DNA from: Budorcas taxicolor
Lineage: Eukaryota > Chordata > Mammalia > Artiodactyla > Bovidae
Assembly: GCF_023091745.1 (NCBI RefSeq)
Contig: NC_068912.1
Span: 101,301,567-101,365,566, forward strand
Direction of reading: 5' to 3'
Length of the DNA: 64,000 nucleotides
Notes under the pieces: generated by a model
What the model was told of the DNA's origin: nothing
Seen by the model: the letters and a program-made list of their open reading frames with translations, nothing else
Database searches by the model: none
Shown here: positions 34,634 to 46,705 of the stretch, one piece after another
Layout: the number at the start of each line of letters is the position of its first letter
How positions within the stretch are numbered: position 1 is the first letter of the stretch
Made by a program: the position numbers and the translations under genes

Positions 34634-35134
34634 CTCAAGGATTTTGATAGGCAATGCAACTAGAGTCCTCAGAAGAACAGGTAGGAAAAGATTTAATAAC
34701 TACCTGGTTAAGAAGAGGAACAGCTAGTCTTCCTTGATGGCTTCTGGGTAAGTTTCTACCTTGCATAGTACTGGTAACTGGAAAGCAGTCAGGCTGGTAC
34801 GATATCATTAAGTTCCCTCAGACGAGCTGGGGAAGGGAGTCTGAGAACCTGAGTTTAAGTGCTAAGCATGCTGTTGACTGGTGGACTTGGATATATACAA
34901 GAATATTGAGGGGAAGGGAAATTGTCCTTCCATGCCCAATATAATATTTTTTTGCAGCATCCTAACCCTAACCACCTATAACTCCTGCTAACCCACTACA
35001 GAAACCCCATGTAGAGCCAATGGTAAAACAAGTTATTTGGGCTCCTGGAAAGCTTTCCCAGGTATTGTTGTTTCTCTGTTTTCTCTCACCAGGACAGTAT
35101 TGCCCTGCTCCCTTCTGACTTATTATTCTGTTTT

Positions 35135-35280
35135 TTCATTCAATCAGCACATATTTATTAAGCTCCTGTTGTGAGGCAGGCATTGTGCTAAATCAGCTGT
35201 GGGATCCATGGTGAATAAGCAGATAGGGGCTCTGCCCTTACAGAATTAAAGTTATCAGGACCCATTTTCTAGTTATCAGT
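35135..35280 (+). repeat. MIR or L2-like remnant
   Basis: cagcacatatttattaagct, ggcaggcattgtgctaaat and gctctgcccttacagaat. Ancient, class uncertain. Confidence 0.5.
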
Positions 35281-35521
35281 GTCTGGGCTATCCACATGTT
35301 AAAAGTGAAGTTAATTCTTTGCCATGAAAGGGTTTATTTTTTTAATCTCAAGTGAAAATGAATCACTGTCAGACAGGTCCTGGCCTTGACATATTGAGAG
35401 ATGATACAGTAATGGTAGAGACCTTTTTTTTTTTTTTTTAATTATTTCCTATGGAAAATTTCACATAGATAAAAAAGTAGAGAAAGTGATGCAGTTAACT
35501 CCCATGTACCCCTCATACAGC

Positions 35522-36895
35522 TTCAGTTCAGTTCAGTCGTTCAGTCACGTCCACCTCTTTGTGACCCCATGGACTGCAGCACTCTTGGCTTCCCTGTCCA
35601 TCACCAACTCCCAGAGCTTGCTCAAACTCATGTCCATTGAGTCAGTGATGCCATCCAGCCATCTCATCCTCTGTCGTCCCCTTCTCCTCCTGCCTTCAGT
35701 CTTTCCCAGCATCAGGGTCTCTTCCATTGAGTCAGTTCTTCACATCAGGTGGCCGAAGTATTGGAGTTTCAGCTTCAGCATCAGTCCTTCCAATGAATAT
35801 TCAGGACTGATTTCCTTTAGGATTGACTGGTTTGATCACCTTGCAGTCCAAGGGACTCTCGAGAGTATTCTTCAGCGCTCAGCTTTCTTTACAATCCAAC
35901 TCTCACATCCATACATGACTACTGGAAAAACCATAGCTTTGACTAGACAGACCTTTGTCGGCAAAATAATGTGTCTGCTTTTTAATATGCTGTCTAGGTT
36001 TGTCACAGCTTTTCTTCCAAGGAACAAGAGTCTTTTAATTTCATGGCTGCAGTCACCATCTGCAGTGATTTTGGAGCCCAAAAAAATAAAGTCTCTCACT
36101 GTTTCCACTGTTTCCCCATCTATTTGTCATGAAGCTGGATTTTGAAAAGGCCTAGGAATCAGCAATCAAATTGCCAACATCCTTTGAATCATAGAAAAAG
36201 CAAGAGAGTTCCAGAAAATCATCTACCTCTGCTTTATTGACTATGCCAAAGCCTTTGACTGTGTGCCATGAAATGATGGGACCAGATGCCATGATCTTAG
36301 TTTTTGAATGTTGGGTTTTGAGACAACTTTTTCACTCTCCTTTTTCACTTTCATCAAGAGGCTCTTTAGTTCTTCTTTGCTTTCTCCCATAAGGGTAGTG
36401 TCATCTACATATCTGAGGTTATTGATATTTCTCCCGGCAAGCTTGATTCCAGCTTGTGCTTCATCCAACCTGGCATTTTGCATGTAAGTACACATGATGT
36501 ACTCTGCATATAAGTTAAATAAGCAGGGTAACAATATACAGCCTTCTTACTCCTTTCCCAATTTGGAACCAGTCTGTTGTTCCATGTCTGGTTCTAACTG
36601 TTGCTTTTTGATCTGCATAAAGATTTCTGAGGAGGCAGGTCAGGTGGTTTGGCATTCCCATCTCTTTAAGAATTTTCCACAGTTTGTTGTGATCCACAGA
36701 GTCAAAGGCTTTGGCATAGTCAATAAAGCAGAAGTAGATGTTTTTCTGGAACTCTCTTGCTTCTTCTATGATCCAACAGATGTTGACAGTTTGATCTCTG
36801 GTTCCTCTGCCTTTTCAAAATCCAACTTGAACATTTGGAAGTTCACAGTTCACATACTGTTGAAGCCTGGCTTGGAGAATTTTGAGCAAGCCCTC
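35522..36895 (-). mobile_element. BovB (RTE) LINE, rearranged
   Basis: Minus-strand BovB from the 3' tail (gttcagttcagtcgttcagt) through the reverse-transcriptase region (reverse frame 36534-36241 with SPCLFNLYAEYIM-like start and LRYVDDTTLMG, catalytic YADD changed to YVDD) to about 36895. At 36134-36266 a BovB piece in the opposite (plus) orientation interrupts it. That piece corresponds to the same region that lies in normal orientation at about 36693-36830. The open frames in the plus direction are antisense shadows. Confidence 0.9.
36134..36266 (+). mobile_element. Inverted BovB segment inside a minus-strand BovB
   Basis: Plus-orientation piece from gctggattttgaaaaggc to gcctttgactgtgtg. 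It encodes the FCFIDYAKAFDCV stretch of the reverse transcriptase with changes. It is bordered by CATGAA at 36128 and 36267. Its counterpart within the same element is near 36693-36830 and differs by roughly one base in seven. Confidence 0.85.
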
Positions 36896-37844
36896 ATACA
36901 ACATCAATAGTCACCAATTCATGGCTAATCTTAGTTTATATTTGCTACCACCAATCTTGCCACTGTCACACCAGATTATTTTAAAGCAAATCGTTATAAC
37001 TTCATCTGTTATTATTTCAGTTGTAATTATGTATAAATATTTCAGTATCCTTAAACAATACCTCAGTACTACTCTTGCACTTAAAAAAAATAATAATCTA
37101 ACAGCATTACCTTAATACTACCAAATGGGATTTTAGCTTTTGGTATCTGAATATGCAGTCGTTTTGCAACAAAGCCAACCTTGTCCTAGCTGCTGCAGCT
37201 CCTTTGTAGCTCACTTGATCCCCACTGGTTAGCAGGTCCCCCACCTGGCAAGTGTACTGTGGTGGTATGTACCTGAAGGACCAGCCTCAATTTGGTGATT
37301 CTATGGCTCCTGGCCAGAAGCTCCACCAAAAGGGACTTTCCCAGAGCTTGCTGTAACAGAGGAGGATACGGAGCCTCAGCTCAAACCACCTCCCCATCTC
37401 AAGGTCTTAAAGACCTTTATATCTTTCTTCTCCCCATCTACTGCATTACCTCTCAGACTTGGTGAGATTAAAGGAGGCATTTACAGTAATCTGGTTATGA
37501 AAATGACTCCTTTAGAGATAGATGGGGAAAAAGAAACCTAGGAGATACGCTTCAAAAAAGGACTGTTTTAGCAATCCTTTCTCTCACCTATGAAAATTAC
37601 CATTTGGCCCTGTAAATTTTAATTGTCTATTAATACATATTAATGTCTCCCACACAGATTCCTTGAGATTAGACTCCTACCTGGATTGATAAGGCATTTA
37701 ATATATGCTTGATGAATGGAAGAAAAGGAGATGCTGTGACAGTTTAGACAGCAGAAGTAATTAGATACATCAGTAGTTGAAGAAGATGAATATTTCTGCA
37801 GTTGAGTAGAAAAGCTATAGGGAATGCTGTGGAAAGAAGAAAAC

Positions 37845-38020
37845 CTGTACAGTCTTTGACAAGAGAAGCTTAAACTGAGCTGTGTGACCCTGGACAGGTG
37901 TCTGCCTTTCTGTACCTCACTTTCCTCAGCTGGAAATTGGAACAGATGGTACCTGACACATAATGGTGATTGTGAAAAATACTTGTGAAGAGCTTAGAGT
38001 AGTACTTGGTACACAGTAAA
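37845..38020 (+). repeat. MIR SINE remnant
   Basis: tgtgaccctggacaggtgtc, tgtacctcactttcctcagc and tagagtagtacttggtaca. Confidence 0.7.
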
Positions 38021-38296
38021 GACTTTTCATTGATCACCTATGTTGCTGGATGCTAAAGATGAAACAATATAGTTTCTGCCTTCAGGTTGGTCACAGTTTA
38101 GAGAGAGGCAGGCAGGTTAAATTATTACAGTAAATGTGCTAAGTAGTACGAGAGTATAGTTGAGTAGTATAATAGTGAGCTAGAAGCACAAGGGAATTTG
38201 GGAGGGATGATGGAAGTGCTTTATATCTTGATTTGGAGTAGTGATTGCACTAGTATATATTTGACAAAACGTATTGAACTGTGTGTTTTAAATAAA

Positions 38297-38503
38297 AGTG
38301 AAGTCTTAGTTGCTCAGTCATTTCCGACTCTTTGCAACTTCATGGACTGTAGCCCACTAGGCTTCTCTGTCCTTGGAATTCTCCAGGCAAGACTATTAGA
38401 GTGGGTAGCCATTCCCTTCTCCAGGGGATCTTCCTGACCCAGGGATCGAACCCAGGTCTCCTGCATTGCCGGCAGATTCTTTACCATCTGAGGCACCAGG
38501 AAA
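38297..38503 (-). mobile_element. Bov-tA-type SINE
   Basis: Minus strand: gttgctcagtcatttccgac, ctccaggcaagactattaga, cccagggatcgaacccaggt and tgaggcaccagga. Confidence 0.9.
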
Positions 38504-38929
38504 CTCTTAAATAGGTACATTTTATTATATGTAATTTACAAAATATATATGTATATTTTTTAAAGTTTAAAAAATGAATTGGACTTATAATTTTAAAAAA
38601 ATTCAAAACAGTAGACATTTAATAAATACCTAAATATATTGCAATTGCTATGTTGGGGGATGAGGATACCAAGATGAATACAGTTTTACAGACCATTATC
38701 TCTGTAACCTGGAGAAAATTATATTATGAAACAAGAGAGAAAAAAATGAGTCAGAGATCCCCAGTCTTAATAAATATGAAAAGGGCACTTCAGGCAGCAG
38801 GAGTGTCATGACAGCTATGCTTTAGAAAGATTCTCCATCAGCAGTGGGAGGGAGAGACTGAACAGTTATTGGGCTGAGCTTAATAAGGTAATGTCATTCA
38901 ATATTGATTTTTAACTAACAGTCTGTCAT

Positions 38930-39070
38930 TTCCCAGCTGGCTTAATATAGCGTTCTCCTTGCTAGGCTTCTGCCTCCAGCCTATCCTCTTTTAATTCATC
39001 CTTCACAAAACTACCAGGGACTTTTCTAAATTGCAAATCTGACTGGATCATATCTAGTTGACGAGCATCG
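38930..39070 (-). repeat. L2 LINE remnant
   Basis: Antisense L2-like: tctgcctccagcctatcctc, gggacttttctaaattgca, tctgactggatcatatc. Confidence 0.5.
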
Positions 39071-39285
39071 CCACTTCCAGCATTTACCAGTTGAAGTAAT
39101 GCATGGGCCCAGGAAGTAGTGCCTGGGGTAATAAAGATGTGGCAGGAGTTGCCTTAGGGATGCCGCTGTTTGACTTGGATGCCGATGTCGTGCTGAATGT
39201 CTGCTAGTCTGCATGTGCATTAAGGCACTTAGCTTCATTAATATGTGATCTTGAGTTATTTCTAACTCAAGCTTTCTAAGTATCA

Positions 39286-39318
39286 AATAAATCTTAGAAG
39301 CCGTTTAAAAAAAAAAAA
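39286..39318 (+). other. Polyadenylation signal followed by an A-tract
   Basis: AATAAA at 39286-39291 lies 15 bases before a run of 12 A at 39307-39318. This spacing is typical of the 3' end of a retroposed transcript. I cannot recognise the upstream sequence (about 39080-39285) as any gene and see no clear target-site duplication. Confidence 0.4.
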
Positions 39319-39408
39319 GAGGATTGATAAGTTTGACTAATACCAGTTTTTCAAGTTCTGTGTTGTGGGGGGGAAAAAATCCAGTAAACATAGTATAAAA
39401 ATAAAGGG

Positions 39409-39640
39409 GGGCTTCCCGAGGGGCTCAGTGGTAAAGAATCTGCCTGCAATGCAAGTGATGTGAATTTGATCCCTGGATTGGAAAGATCCCCTGGAGAAGG
39501 AGAAGGAAATGGCAACCCAGTCCAATATTCTTGCCTGGAAAATCCCGTGGACAGAGGAGCTTGGCGGTCTACAGTCCATGGGGTCACAAAAGAGTTGGAC
39601 ACACACGACTTAGCAACTAAACAACAACACAAAAAGAAAC
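39409..39640 (+). mobile_element. Bov-tA-type SINE
   Basis: ggcttcccgaggggctcagt, tttgatccctggattgg, ggcaacccagtccaatattc, and acttagcaactaaacaac tail. Confidence 0.88.
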
Positions 39641-39684
39641 AACAAATATCAAGCTATCCCAAACACTAGTTTCCATACATTACA

Positions 39685-40245
39685 AAGAGCACTTAAAATC
39701 AATAAGGAAAAGACAAATGACTCAGTAGAAAAAAGGATAAAAGCTGTAAGTAGTGGGTTCATGGAAAAAGCTTGTATACAGCAAAAGATGCCTACTCTCA
39801 TCAATAAAAATGCATGTTAAGCAGTTTTAAAATACTATCCTTATTGTATGACAGAGATTTTTAAATTTTGTGATGAAGCTAGCAAGACTGTGGGGAAATT
39901 CTCTTATACTTTCCTACATAAACTTTTTGTAGGGTAGTTGATGATACCTATCTGAACTTACAACTATATACTCCCTGCCTAAGCAGTTCCTCTTCAAAGA
40001 CTCTATCCCACAGAAATATTTACTTAAAAGTATGGAAATATTCATTGTAAAATGTTCTTTGCAGCATTGTTCATAACAGGGAAAAGTTGTAACAGTTTAA
40101 ACAGGGTAATTAATTATATTATTGTGCAACTTTAAAAAGAATGAAGTATGACTATGTGGTGATGTGGAAAGATTTCCAAGATACTTTTACTTAAAAAAAA
40201 GCAAATTGCAGTATTAGTGTATATTTTCAGTGTAATGTAATTCAA
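39685..40245 (+). repeat. Old L1 LINE fragment
   Basis: Sense L1M-like: aaagatgcctactctcatca, gtggggaaattctcttatac, actctatcccacagaaat, tctttgcagcattgttcata. Diverged. Confidence 0.6.
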
Positions 40246-40904
40246 TTCTTTGCTCTAAAGAAATAAAAAGATATACATAAATATGTTTTAGAAGGTCTTT
40301 TTATCCATTTCTGAATGTAGTTTGACAGATGGATATTCCAAAGATTATCTGAAATTTTTAATTCAAAAATGTGTTGGATTTTATGGCCAGAGCAGAGCTT
40401 AGACTGAGTAGTATCATTGTGATGTCTCTTGGGGCTGAGTGGTAAGCTAAAAGTTTCTTCTCTTTTACAAAGTTATCTGATCTAAGCTTAAGGAAGCTGG
40501 CCATTTTGGAACTTTTTGTGTGGCTTAGCAACAGTTGCTCCAAAAGGAGACTAGACATGTAAAGCACTCAAGCAGTATGTTGGCTGTCTGAGCTGAAGCC
40601 TTGGAAGACAGAAGGTTTATACTTATTCAGGTTTATACCTGAATTAGTAGTATAACCAGAATTAGTCCTGGTTTCCTTTAACACAGAAACCCGGGGAAAG
40701 AATTGTCTTTCTTTTCCTTTTCCTGACCTGTTAGACCTGCGAGCCATTTTAAGAGATGTAGAAGAGATTAATCTTTGAAAAAGGAAGAATTAAAACTGAA
40801 TACTTCCTTTTGTTCAGAAGAACCCAAAATTGTAATCAGCCTCTTCTAGTGTTAAAACCCAGTCTGTCGGTACAGGACATACAACCTTAGAGTTTGGCCT
40901 TCAG

Positions 40905-41065
40905 AGCACCATCCATGTACCAGGCACTGTTCTGGGTACTTTTCACACTTCAGTTCATTCACTCCTTAAAACAGTTCTCTCATTTGGTATTAATTTCATA
41001 TTATAGAAGAGGAAAATGAAGCTTCAAATAATTTGCTCAATGTCATACAGTCAGGGCCCTAATAA
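40905..41065 (+). repeat. MIR SINE remnant
   Basis: gtaccaggcactgttctggg, actccttaaaacagttctct, agaggaaaatgaagcttca and gctcaatgtcatacagtc. Confidence 0.75.
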
Positions 41066-41772
41066 AATCAGCCACTGTTGATGAATTGATTGCTAGCAAC
41101 GTCCACCTCATATCTCAGATGTCGCTCCGTTACAGACACACACACATGTGCATGTATACCTGGAAGGATAAGAGAGCAGTCCACAGCTTCCTGGTCTTAG
41201 CTAAATAGAGATGCAGGGGAGTAAGGATGGGCTCCACAAACTGAAGTCAGGAATTGGGAATAGGCAACTGTGCTACATGGTCAGAATCAGAGTGATAGTT
41301 AAAGCCACATGGAAGATAATGTGATAGACTGCCTAGAAAAGCCATCAGTCACATAGGAAAGCAGAGAAGAGATAAACAGATGAGGGACCATGTAGAGCCA
41401 TGGGAGATAGGCAGGAACCTTGATTTCTTACTGTTCGGTTCATGTATCCATATGAACTTATCTGTACTTGTTTTCTTATCCTTAGATAAGAGATTGTATC
41501 AGGTATCTTTTACTTAAACAACCAAATAAAACTAAGGTAAGAATTTATGGTTTACATAATCATCTAACCAGAGCTGTTATATGGCAGCTGTGTACTGATA
41601 TCTGAATATGTAGATGCTACCAAAATTAAACCAGGGTAGTCTTCTCTGGACTTCTTGGTTACAGTCATCTTGATCTCTGGGACTTCTTTGCTGTTGAGAA
41701 AGGGACAAAGTCCTAGCAGCACATTGACTTTTGTTGTTGTTGTTTCGTTTTGTTTTTTTGATGGTGATTTTC

Positions 41773-41880
41773 ATTTATTTATTTATTTATTTAGACTGCA
41801 CTGGGTCTTCATTGCAGCACATGGGCTTTTTCTATCTATGGAGCATGGGCTCTGAAGCCCATGGGCTTCAGTAGTAATGC
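41773..41880 (-). mobile_element. CHR-type SINE fragment
   Basis: Minus-strand tail (atttatttatttatttattt) followed by ctgcactgggtcttcattgc and agcccatgggcttcagtag. The tRNA-like head is missing. Confidence 0.75.
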
Positions 41881-42481
41881 TTAACCGGTATGCTTGCCTT
41901 CTTTCTTCTCTGACAACATTCTTAAATATCCATTAAAATTCACCTAGATATTACTCCTCTAGGAAGTTTTTTCTCAATTTTTTTTCTCTTCACTTCCACT
42001 TAGAATACGTACCCTTGCTTTGTGCTACCATAGTAGTCTGTGCTTCTCTCCATTAGGCATGAAATCATTCTCTCTTCTGATCTTGTATAATCTTCAGTTA
42101 TCACATGCATCCTATTAAATTGGATTTGCATGTCTTTTTTTTCTACTTTTTTAAACTGCTTGAAGACAGAAACCAATTCTGATTCATCTTGTGACACATA
42201 GTAGATGCTCCATAAATAAAAAGGCAGCCAGATCGTCAACGTCATACTGAAACCTCTAAGTGCTGTTTCAGGGGGCCTCCGAGAAGCTCTAGTCCTTAAT
42301 GTCTCAGCATAGAAAGAATTCAACAAGATTCAAAGTGATACATAAGAAGTGATTTGTTAGTAGGATGCTTTTGAGGCTTACAGGCTTGTGGGCAAGGGGG
42401 CCGAGAACTTAGTGGGCTGCAGTTTTATAATCAAAGAAAAATTAGGGAAGGGCAAAAAACCACCTCTTCCTCATTCTTTTT

Positions 42482-42826
42482 ATAATCTTTTTTTAATTGG
42501 AGGATAATCACTTTATAATATTGTATTGGTTTCTGCCATACATCAACCTGAATCAGCCATAGGTTCACACATCCCCTCTCTCTTTATTTTTTTAATTTAT
42601 TTATTTTTAATTAAAGGATAATTGCTTTACAATATTGTGTTGGTTTCTGCTGTACATCAGCATCAATCAGCCATAGATATACACACGTCCCCTCTCTCTT
42701 AAACCTCCCTTCTGCCTCCCATCCCATCTCACCCATCTAGGTTGTCACAGAGCATGAAGTTTGAACTCCCTGTCTCATACAGCAATTCCCACTGGCTATC
42801 CATTTTACATATGGTAAAGTATGTTT
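42482..42826 (-). mobile_element. Bovine-type L1 3' ends, antisense, doubled
   Basis: Starts with the antisense tail and tttaattggaggataatcac (42491). About 120 bases later a second tail (ttttaattaaaggataattg, 42606) begins, followed by the same cagccatagatatacacac order. The piece continues after a SINE at 43046-43272. A 12-bp TTCCTCATTCTT flanks the whole at 42467-42478 and 43273-43284. Confidence 0.85.
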
Positions 42827-43045
42827 TTACCAGGACTTCCCTGGTGGCTCAGATGGTAAAGCGTCTGCCTATAATGCAGGAGACCCGGGTTCAATCCCTG
42901 GGTCGGGAAGATCTCTTGGAGAAGGAAATGGCAGCCCACTGCAGTATTCTTGCCTGGAAAATCCCACGGACAGAGGAGCCTAGGGGGCTACAGTCCATGG
43001 GGTCGCAGAGTTGGACACGACTCAGCAACTTCACTTTCACTTCAC
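42827..43045 (+). mobile_element. Bov-tA-type SINE in L1, 12-bp target-site duplication
   Basis: gacttccctggtggctcaga, gggttcaatccctgggtcgg, ggcagcccactgcagtattc and ttggacacgactcagcaac. TAAAGTATGTTT lies at 42815-42826 and 43046-43057. Confidence 0.93.
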
Positions 43046-43272
43046 TAAAGTATGTTTCAGTGCTACTCTCCCAATTCGTCTTACCCTCTCCTTCCCCAGC
43101 TGTGTCCACAAGTTTGTTCTGTGTGTCTGCATCTCCATTGGTGCTCTGCAAACAGGTTCATCAGTACCATCCTTCTAGATTCCATATATATGCATTAATA
43201 TACAATATTTGCTTTTCTCTTTCTGACTTACTTCACTCTGTTTAATAGTCTCTAGGTTCATCCACCTCATTA
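43046..43272 (-). mobile_element. Bovine-type L1 fragment, continuation
   Basis: Continues the L1 interrupted by the SINE: gtttcagtgctactctccca, gtaccatccttctagattcc, ctgacttacttcactctgt. It parallels 10500-10720. Confidence 0.85.
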
Positions 43273-43846
43273 TTCCTCATTCTTGAGTAGATGTCACACT
43301 TCCATCATTAGCTCCTCCTCCAGGTTGGGCAGGGGAGTTTTCTTGTCCCTCCTTGGTCAAGCCAGGACTGTTATGGCACCCTGGAAAAATTATTTCAGGT
43401 CTTAGTACAAAGAGGATCTTTCACTTTGAAATGTCACCTTTCTATAAAGTATTGTTTTTTATGTGTGCAGAGAAGGTGTCCTAAATTTTACTGAGCTCAC
43501 TGGGCAGGATGTGGGTCTCATGCCATGATTCTTCAGTGTGGTATGTCTCATGCTTCTGTTCCATGGTTTTGTTGCAAAGTGGGCTTGCTTGGTTTTGTAG
43601 TTAGGCAGACCTGCTTTCTTGAGTGATCATTAATTTACAGGGGTCTCCCATACTTTTTTCTTCACTTACACTCCCCTACTGGGATTAACTATTTAATTAC
43701 CAACTTTGTCCCTTTATTCTGTCCCTATCAATATGAAGGCATGGATTTACTTGTTTTATTTGATTGTTACATCCCTATAGTCTAAAATATGTCTGACACA
43801 TTTGGGGTACTCAGTGAATAAATTCAAAGGAATAAAAGATTCATTG

Positions 43847-45255
43847 ACTTGCCCTAAAGATGATGCTGTGAAAGTGCTGCACTCAATATGCCAGCAAATT
43901 TGGAAAACTCAGCAGTGGCCGCAGGACTGGAAAAGGTCAGTTTTCATTCCAATCCCAAAGAAAGGCAATGCCGAAGAATGCTCAAACTACCACACAATTG
44001 CACTCATCTCACATGCTAGTAAAGTAATGCTCAAAATTCTCCAAGCCAGGCTTCAGCAATATCTGAACCGTGAACTTCCAGATGTTCAAGCTGGTTTTAG
44101 CCAACGTCTGCTGGATCATGGAAAAAGCAAGAGAGTTCCAAAAAAACATCTATTTCTGCTTTATTGACTATGCCAAAGCCTTTGACTGTGTGGATCACAA
44201 TACACTGTGGAAAATTCTGAAAGAGATGGGAATACCAGACCAGCTGACCTGCCTCTTGAGAAACCTGTATGCAGGTCAGGAAGCAACAGTTAGAACTGGA
44301 CATGGGACAACAGACTGGTTCCAAATAGGAAAAGGAGTATGTCAAGGCTGTATATTGTCACCCTGCTTATTTAACTTCTATGCAGAGTACATCATGAGAA
44401 ACGCTGGGCTGGAAGAAGTACAAGCTGGAATCAAGCTTGCCAAGAGAAATATCAATAACCTCAGATATGCAGATGACACCACCCTTATGGCAGAAAGTGA
44501 AGAGGAACGCAAAAGCCTCTTGATGAAAGTGAAAGTGGAGAGTGAAAAAGTTGACTTTAAAGCTCAGCATTCAGAAAACTAAGATCATGGCATCTGGTCC
44601 CATCACTTCATGGGAAATAGATGGGGAATCAGTGGAAATGGTGTCAGACTTTATTTTTGGGGGCTCCAAAATCAGTGCAGATGGTGACTGCAGCCATGAA
44701 ATGAAAAGATGCTTACTCCTTGGAAGAAAAGTTATGACCAACCTAGATAGCATATTGAAAAGCAGAGACATTACTTTGCCAACAAAGGTCTGTCTAGTCA
44801 AGGCTATGGTTTTTCCATTGGTCAGGTATGGATGTGAGAGTTGGACTGTGAAGAAAGCTGAGTGCCAAAGAATTGATGCTTTTGAAGTGTGGTGTTGGAG
44901 AAGACTCTTGAGAGTCCCTTGGACTGTGAGGAGATCCAACCAGTCCATTCTGAAGGAGATCAGCCCTGGGATTTCTTTGGAGGGAATGATGCTGAAGCTG
45001 AAACTCCAGTACTTTGGCCACCTCATGTGAAGAGTTGACTCATTAGAAAAGACTCTGATGCTGGGAGGGATTGGGGGCAGGAGGAGAAGGGGACGACAGA
45101 GGATGAAATGGCTGGATGGCATCACGGACTCGATGGATGCGAGTCTGAGTGAACTCCGGGAGTTGGTGATGGACAGGGAGGGAGGCCTGGTGTGCTGCGA
45201 TTCATGGGGTCGCAAAGAGTCGGACACAACTGAGCCACTGAACTGAACTGAAGCC
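43847..45255 (+). mobile_element. BovB (RTE) LINE, reverse transcriptase region
   Basis: Frame 43802-44167 encodes DDAVKVLHSICQQIW and RSVFIPIPKKGN; it breaks where the usual RKGRGTRDQ stretch is deleted (near 44095). Frame 44070-44582 encodes FCFIDYAKAFDCVDH, GVCQGCILSPCLF and an intact catalytic LRYADDTTLMAES. Frame 44542-45030 carries the C-terminal part to KLQYFGHLM. The 3' tail gtcggacacaactgagcc and aactgaactgaa ends near 45255. A truncated, frameshifted, inactive copy. Confidence 0.95.
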
Positions 45256-46122
45256 TAAGCAGTCTTGCCAGGCTTGCTAGGATCTGAATATCTTTGTCTT
45301 TCTCAAGACATATGCACCTGCATCAAAAATTTATTCTTATAGAAGCTTTCAATATTTTGTTAAAAAGAGGAAAAAAATATCTCAGAATAGTATATACCAA
45401 ATACTTGGTTCTAAAGTCAATACCTTTTCATCTAAAACAATTTCCTGTTTACTATTCCAGATTATATCTATTTTCTTTGATCAGCAAGGAAGAAAAAAAG
45501 CCTGAAAACAAAGCATAGGGTTAACTCAGCGAACATGTTTTCTTTCCAGTTACAGCTCTGCTGAGAGAAGAGGCAAGAAATCCAAACCTTTAGTGTTCTT
45601 CTCTGTAGTCTTGAGTTGCAGGCCTTATAAAAGTAGGTTTTCTGTTCTGCCTCTTTGCTAACTACTATTTTTTAAGGACTGACTTGAAGTGGAAGACAGA
45701 GGATTTTAAGTCTCTTTAAATTTGCTTACAAAAACAGAACAGGCAGAATGTAAAATTAGCCAATTTTTTCCCTTTGCCATGGACATAATTTTTAGGCTTT
45801 CCCTAAAAAAAAACTTAGAGATATAACAAAGACCTGATCCCAGATCAAGGCAAAATGCTAAAAATAATAGATTTAAGCAGAACTAGTATCATGTGTTTTT
45901 TTTCAGATGTTGCATTTTTAATGCTAGTAATATTAATAATACAGAAACATATGTAGAGTTCATTACATTTCCAAATCAGGAAAGTTCTTTCTATCTCCAA
46001 AGATCAGAAGAGAAATTATTGCCAGCTGTCTGGCTTAGAGGCATTACATGCAGTCATTCACATATCCACTCATTCATCTATTCAAATAAATATTTATTTA
46101 GCACTGACTACGTGTTTATTGG

Positions 46123-46399
46123 AGAAGGCAATGGCACCCCACTCCAGTACTCTTGCCTGGAAAATCCCATGGACGGAGCAGCCTGGTGGGCTGCAGTCCA
46201 TGGGGTCGCTAAGTCGGACATGACTGAGCAACTTCACTTTGACTTTTCACTTTCATGCACTGGAGAAGGAAATGGCAACCCACTCCAGTGTTCTTGCCTG
46301 GAGAATCCCAGGGACGGGGGAGCCTGGTGGGCTGCCGTCTATGGGGTCTCACAGAGTCGGACACGACTGAAGCGACGCAGCAGCAGCAGCAGCAGCAGC
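46123..46399 (+). mobile_element. BOV-A2 SINE with 13-bp target-site duplication
   Basis: A typical dimer: ggagaaggcaatggcacccc, linker cacttttcactttcatgca, second unit ggagaaggaaatggcaaccc, then an (AGC)n tract at 46378-46399. ACGTGTTTATTGG lies at 46110-46122 and 46400-46412, a perfect duplication. One of the youngest-looking insertions here. Confidence 0.96.
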
Positions 46400-46494
46400 A
46401 CGTGTTTATTGGTATAGAGACAATCAGCAGAAAATTTTCAACCCTGTAGAAAGTGCTGTGGTTGCAGAAAACACAGGATACTGATTAGAATGGT

Positions 46495-46705
46495 GTAGTG
46501 GAAAGAGTCCTGGGCTTTGAGGTAGATATAGAATAAGTTTCCACTCTACCAGTTATAAAAGCTGTGTTGACCTAATCAAAATAACTAACCTTTCTAAGCC
46601 TTGATTTCCTCACTTATGAAATGATGATGATAATACCTACCATGAGGGTTGCTATAAGAATATGAGATAATATATGTTAATTTTTTAGCATGAAACTCAT
46701 ACTTG
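46495..46705 (+). repeat. MIR SINE remnant
   Basis: gtggaaagagtcctgggctt, taagccttgatttcctcact, taatacctaccatgagggtt. Confidence 0.78.

Noticed and set aside
35486..36145. 219-codon open frame on the plus strand, and a similar 218-codon frame at 44571-45227 (minus)
   Set aside because: Both are antisense shadows of BovB reverse-transcriptase sequence; the sense strand explains them.
27803..46399. Regular agc repeats and repeated 20-40-base blocks as CRISPR-like arrays
   Set aside because: These are tails and monomers of BOV-A2 SINEs in a mammalian genome. The spacing and repeats do not fit a CRISPR array.
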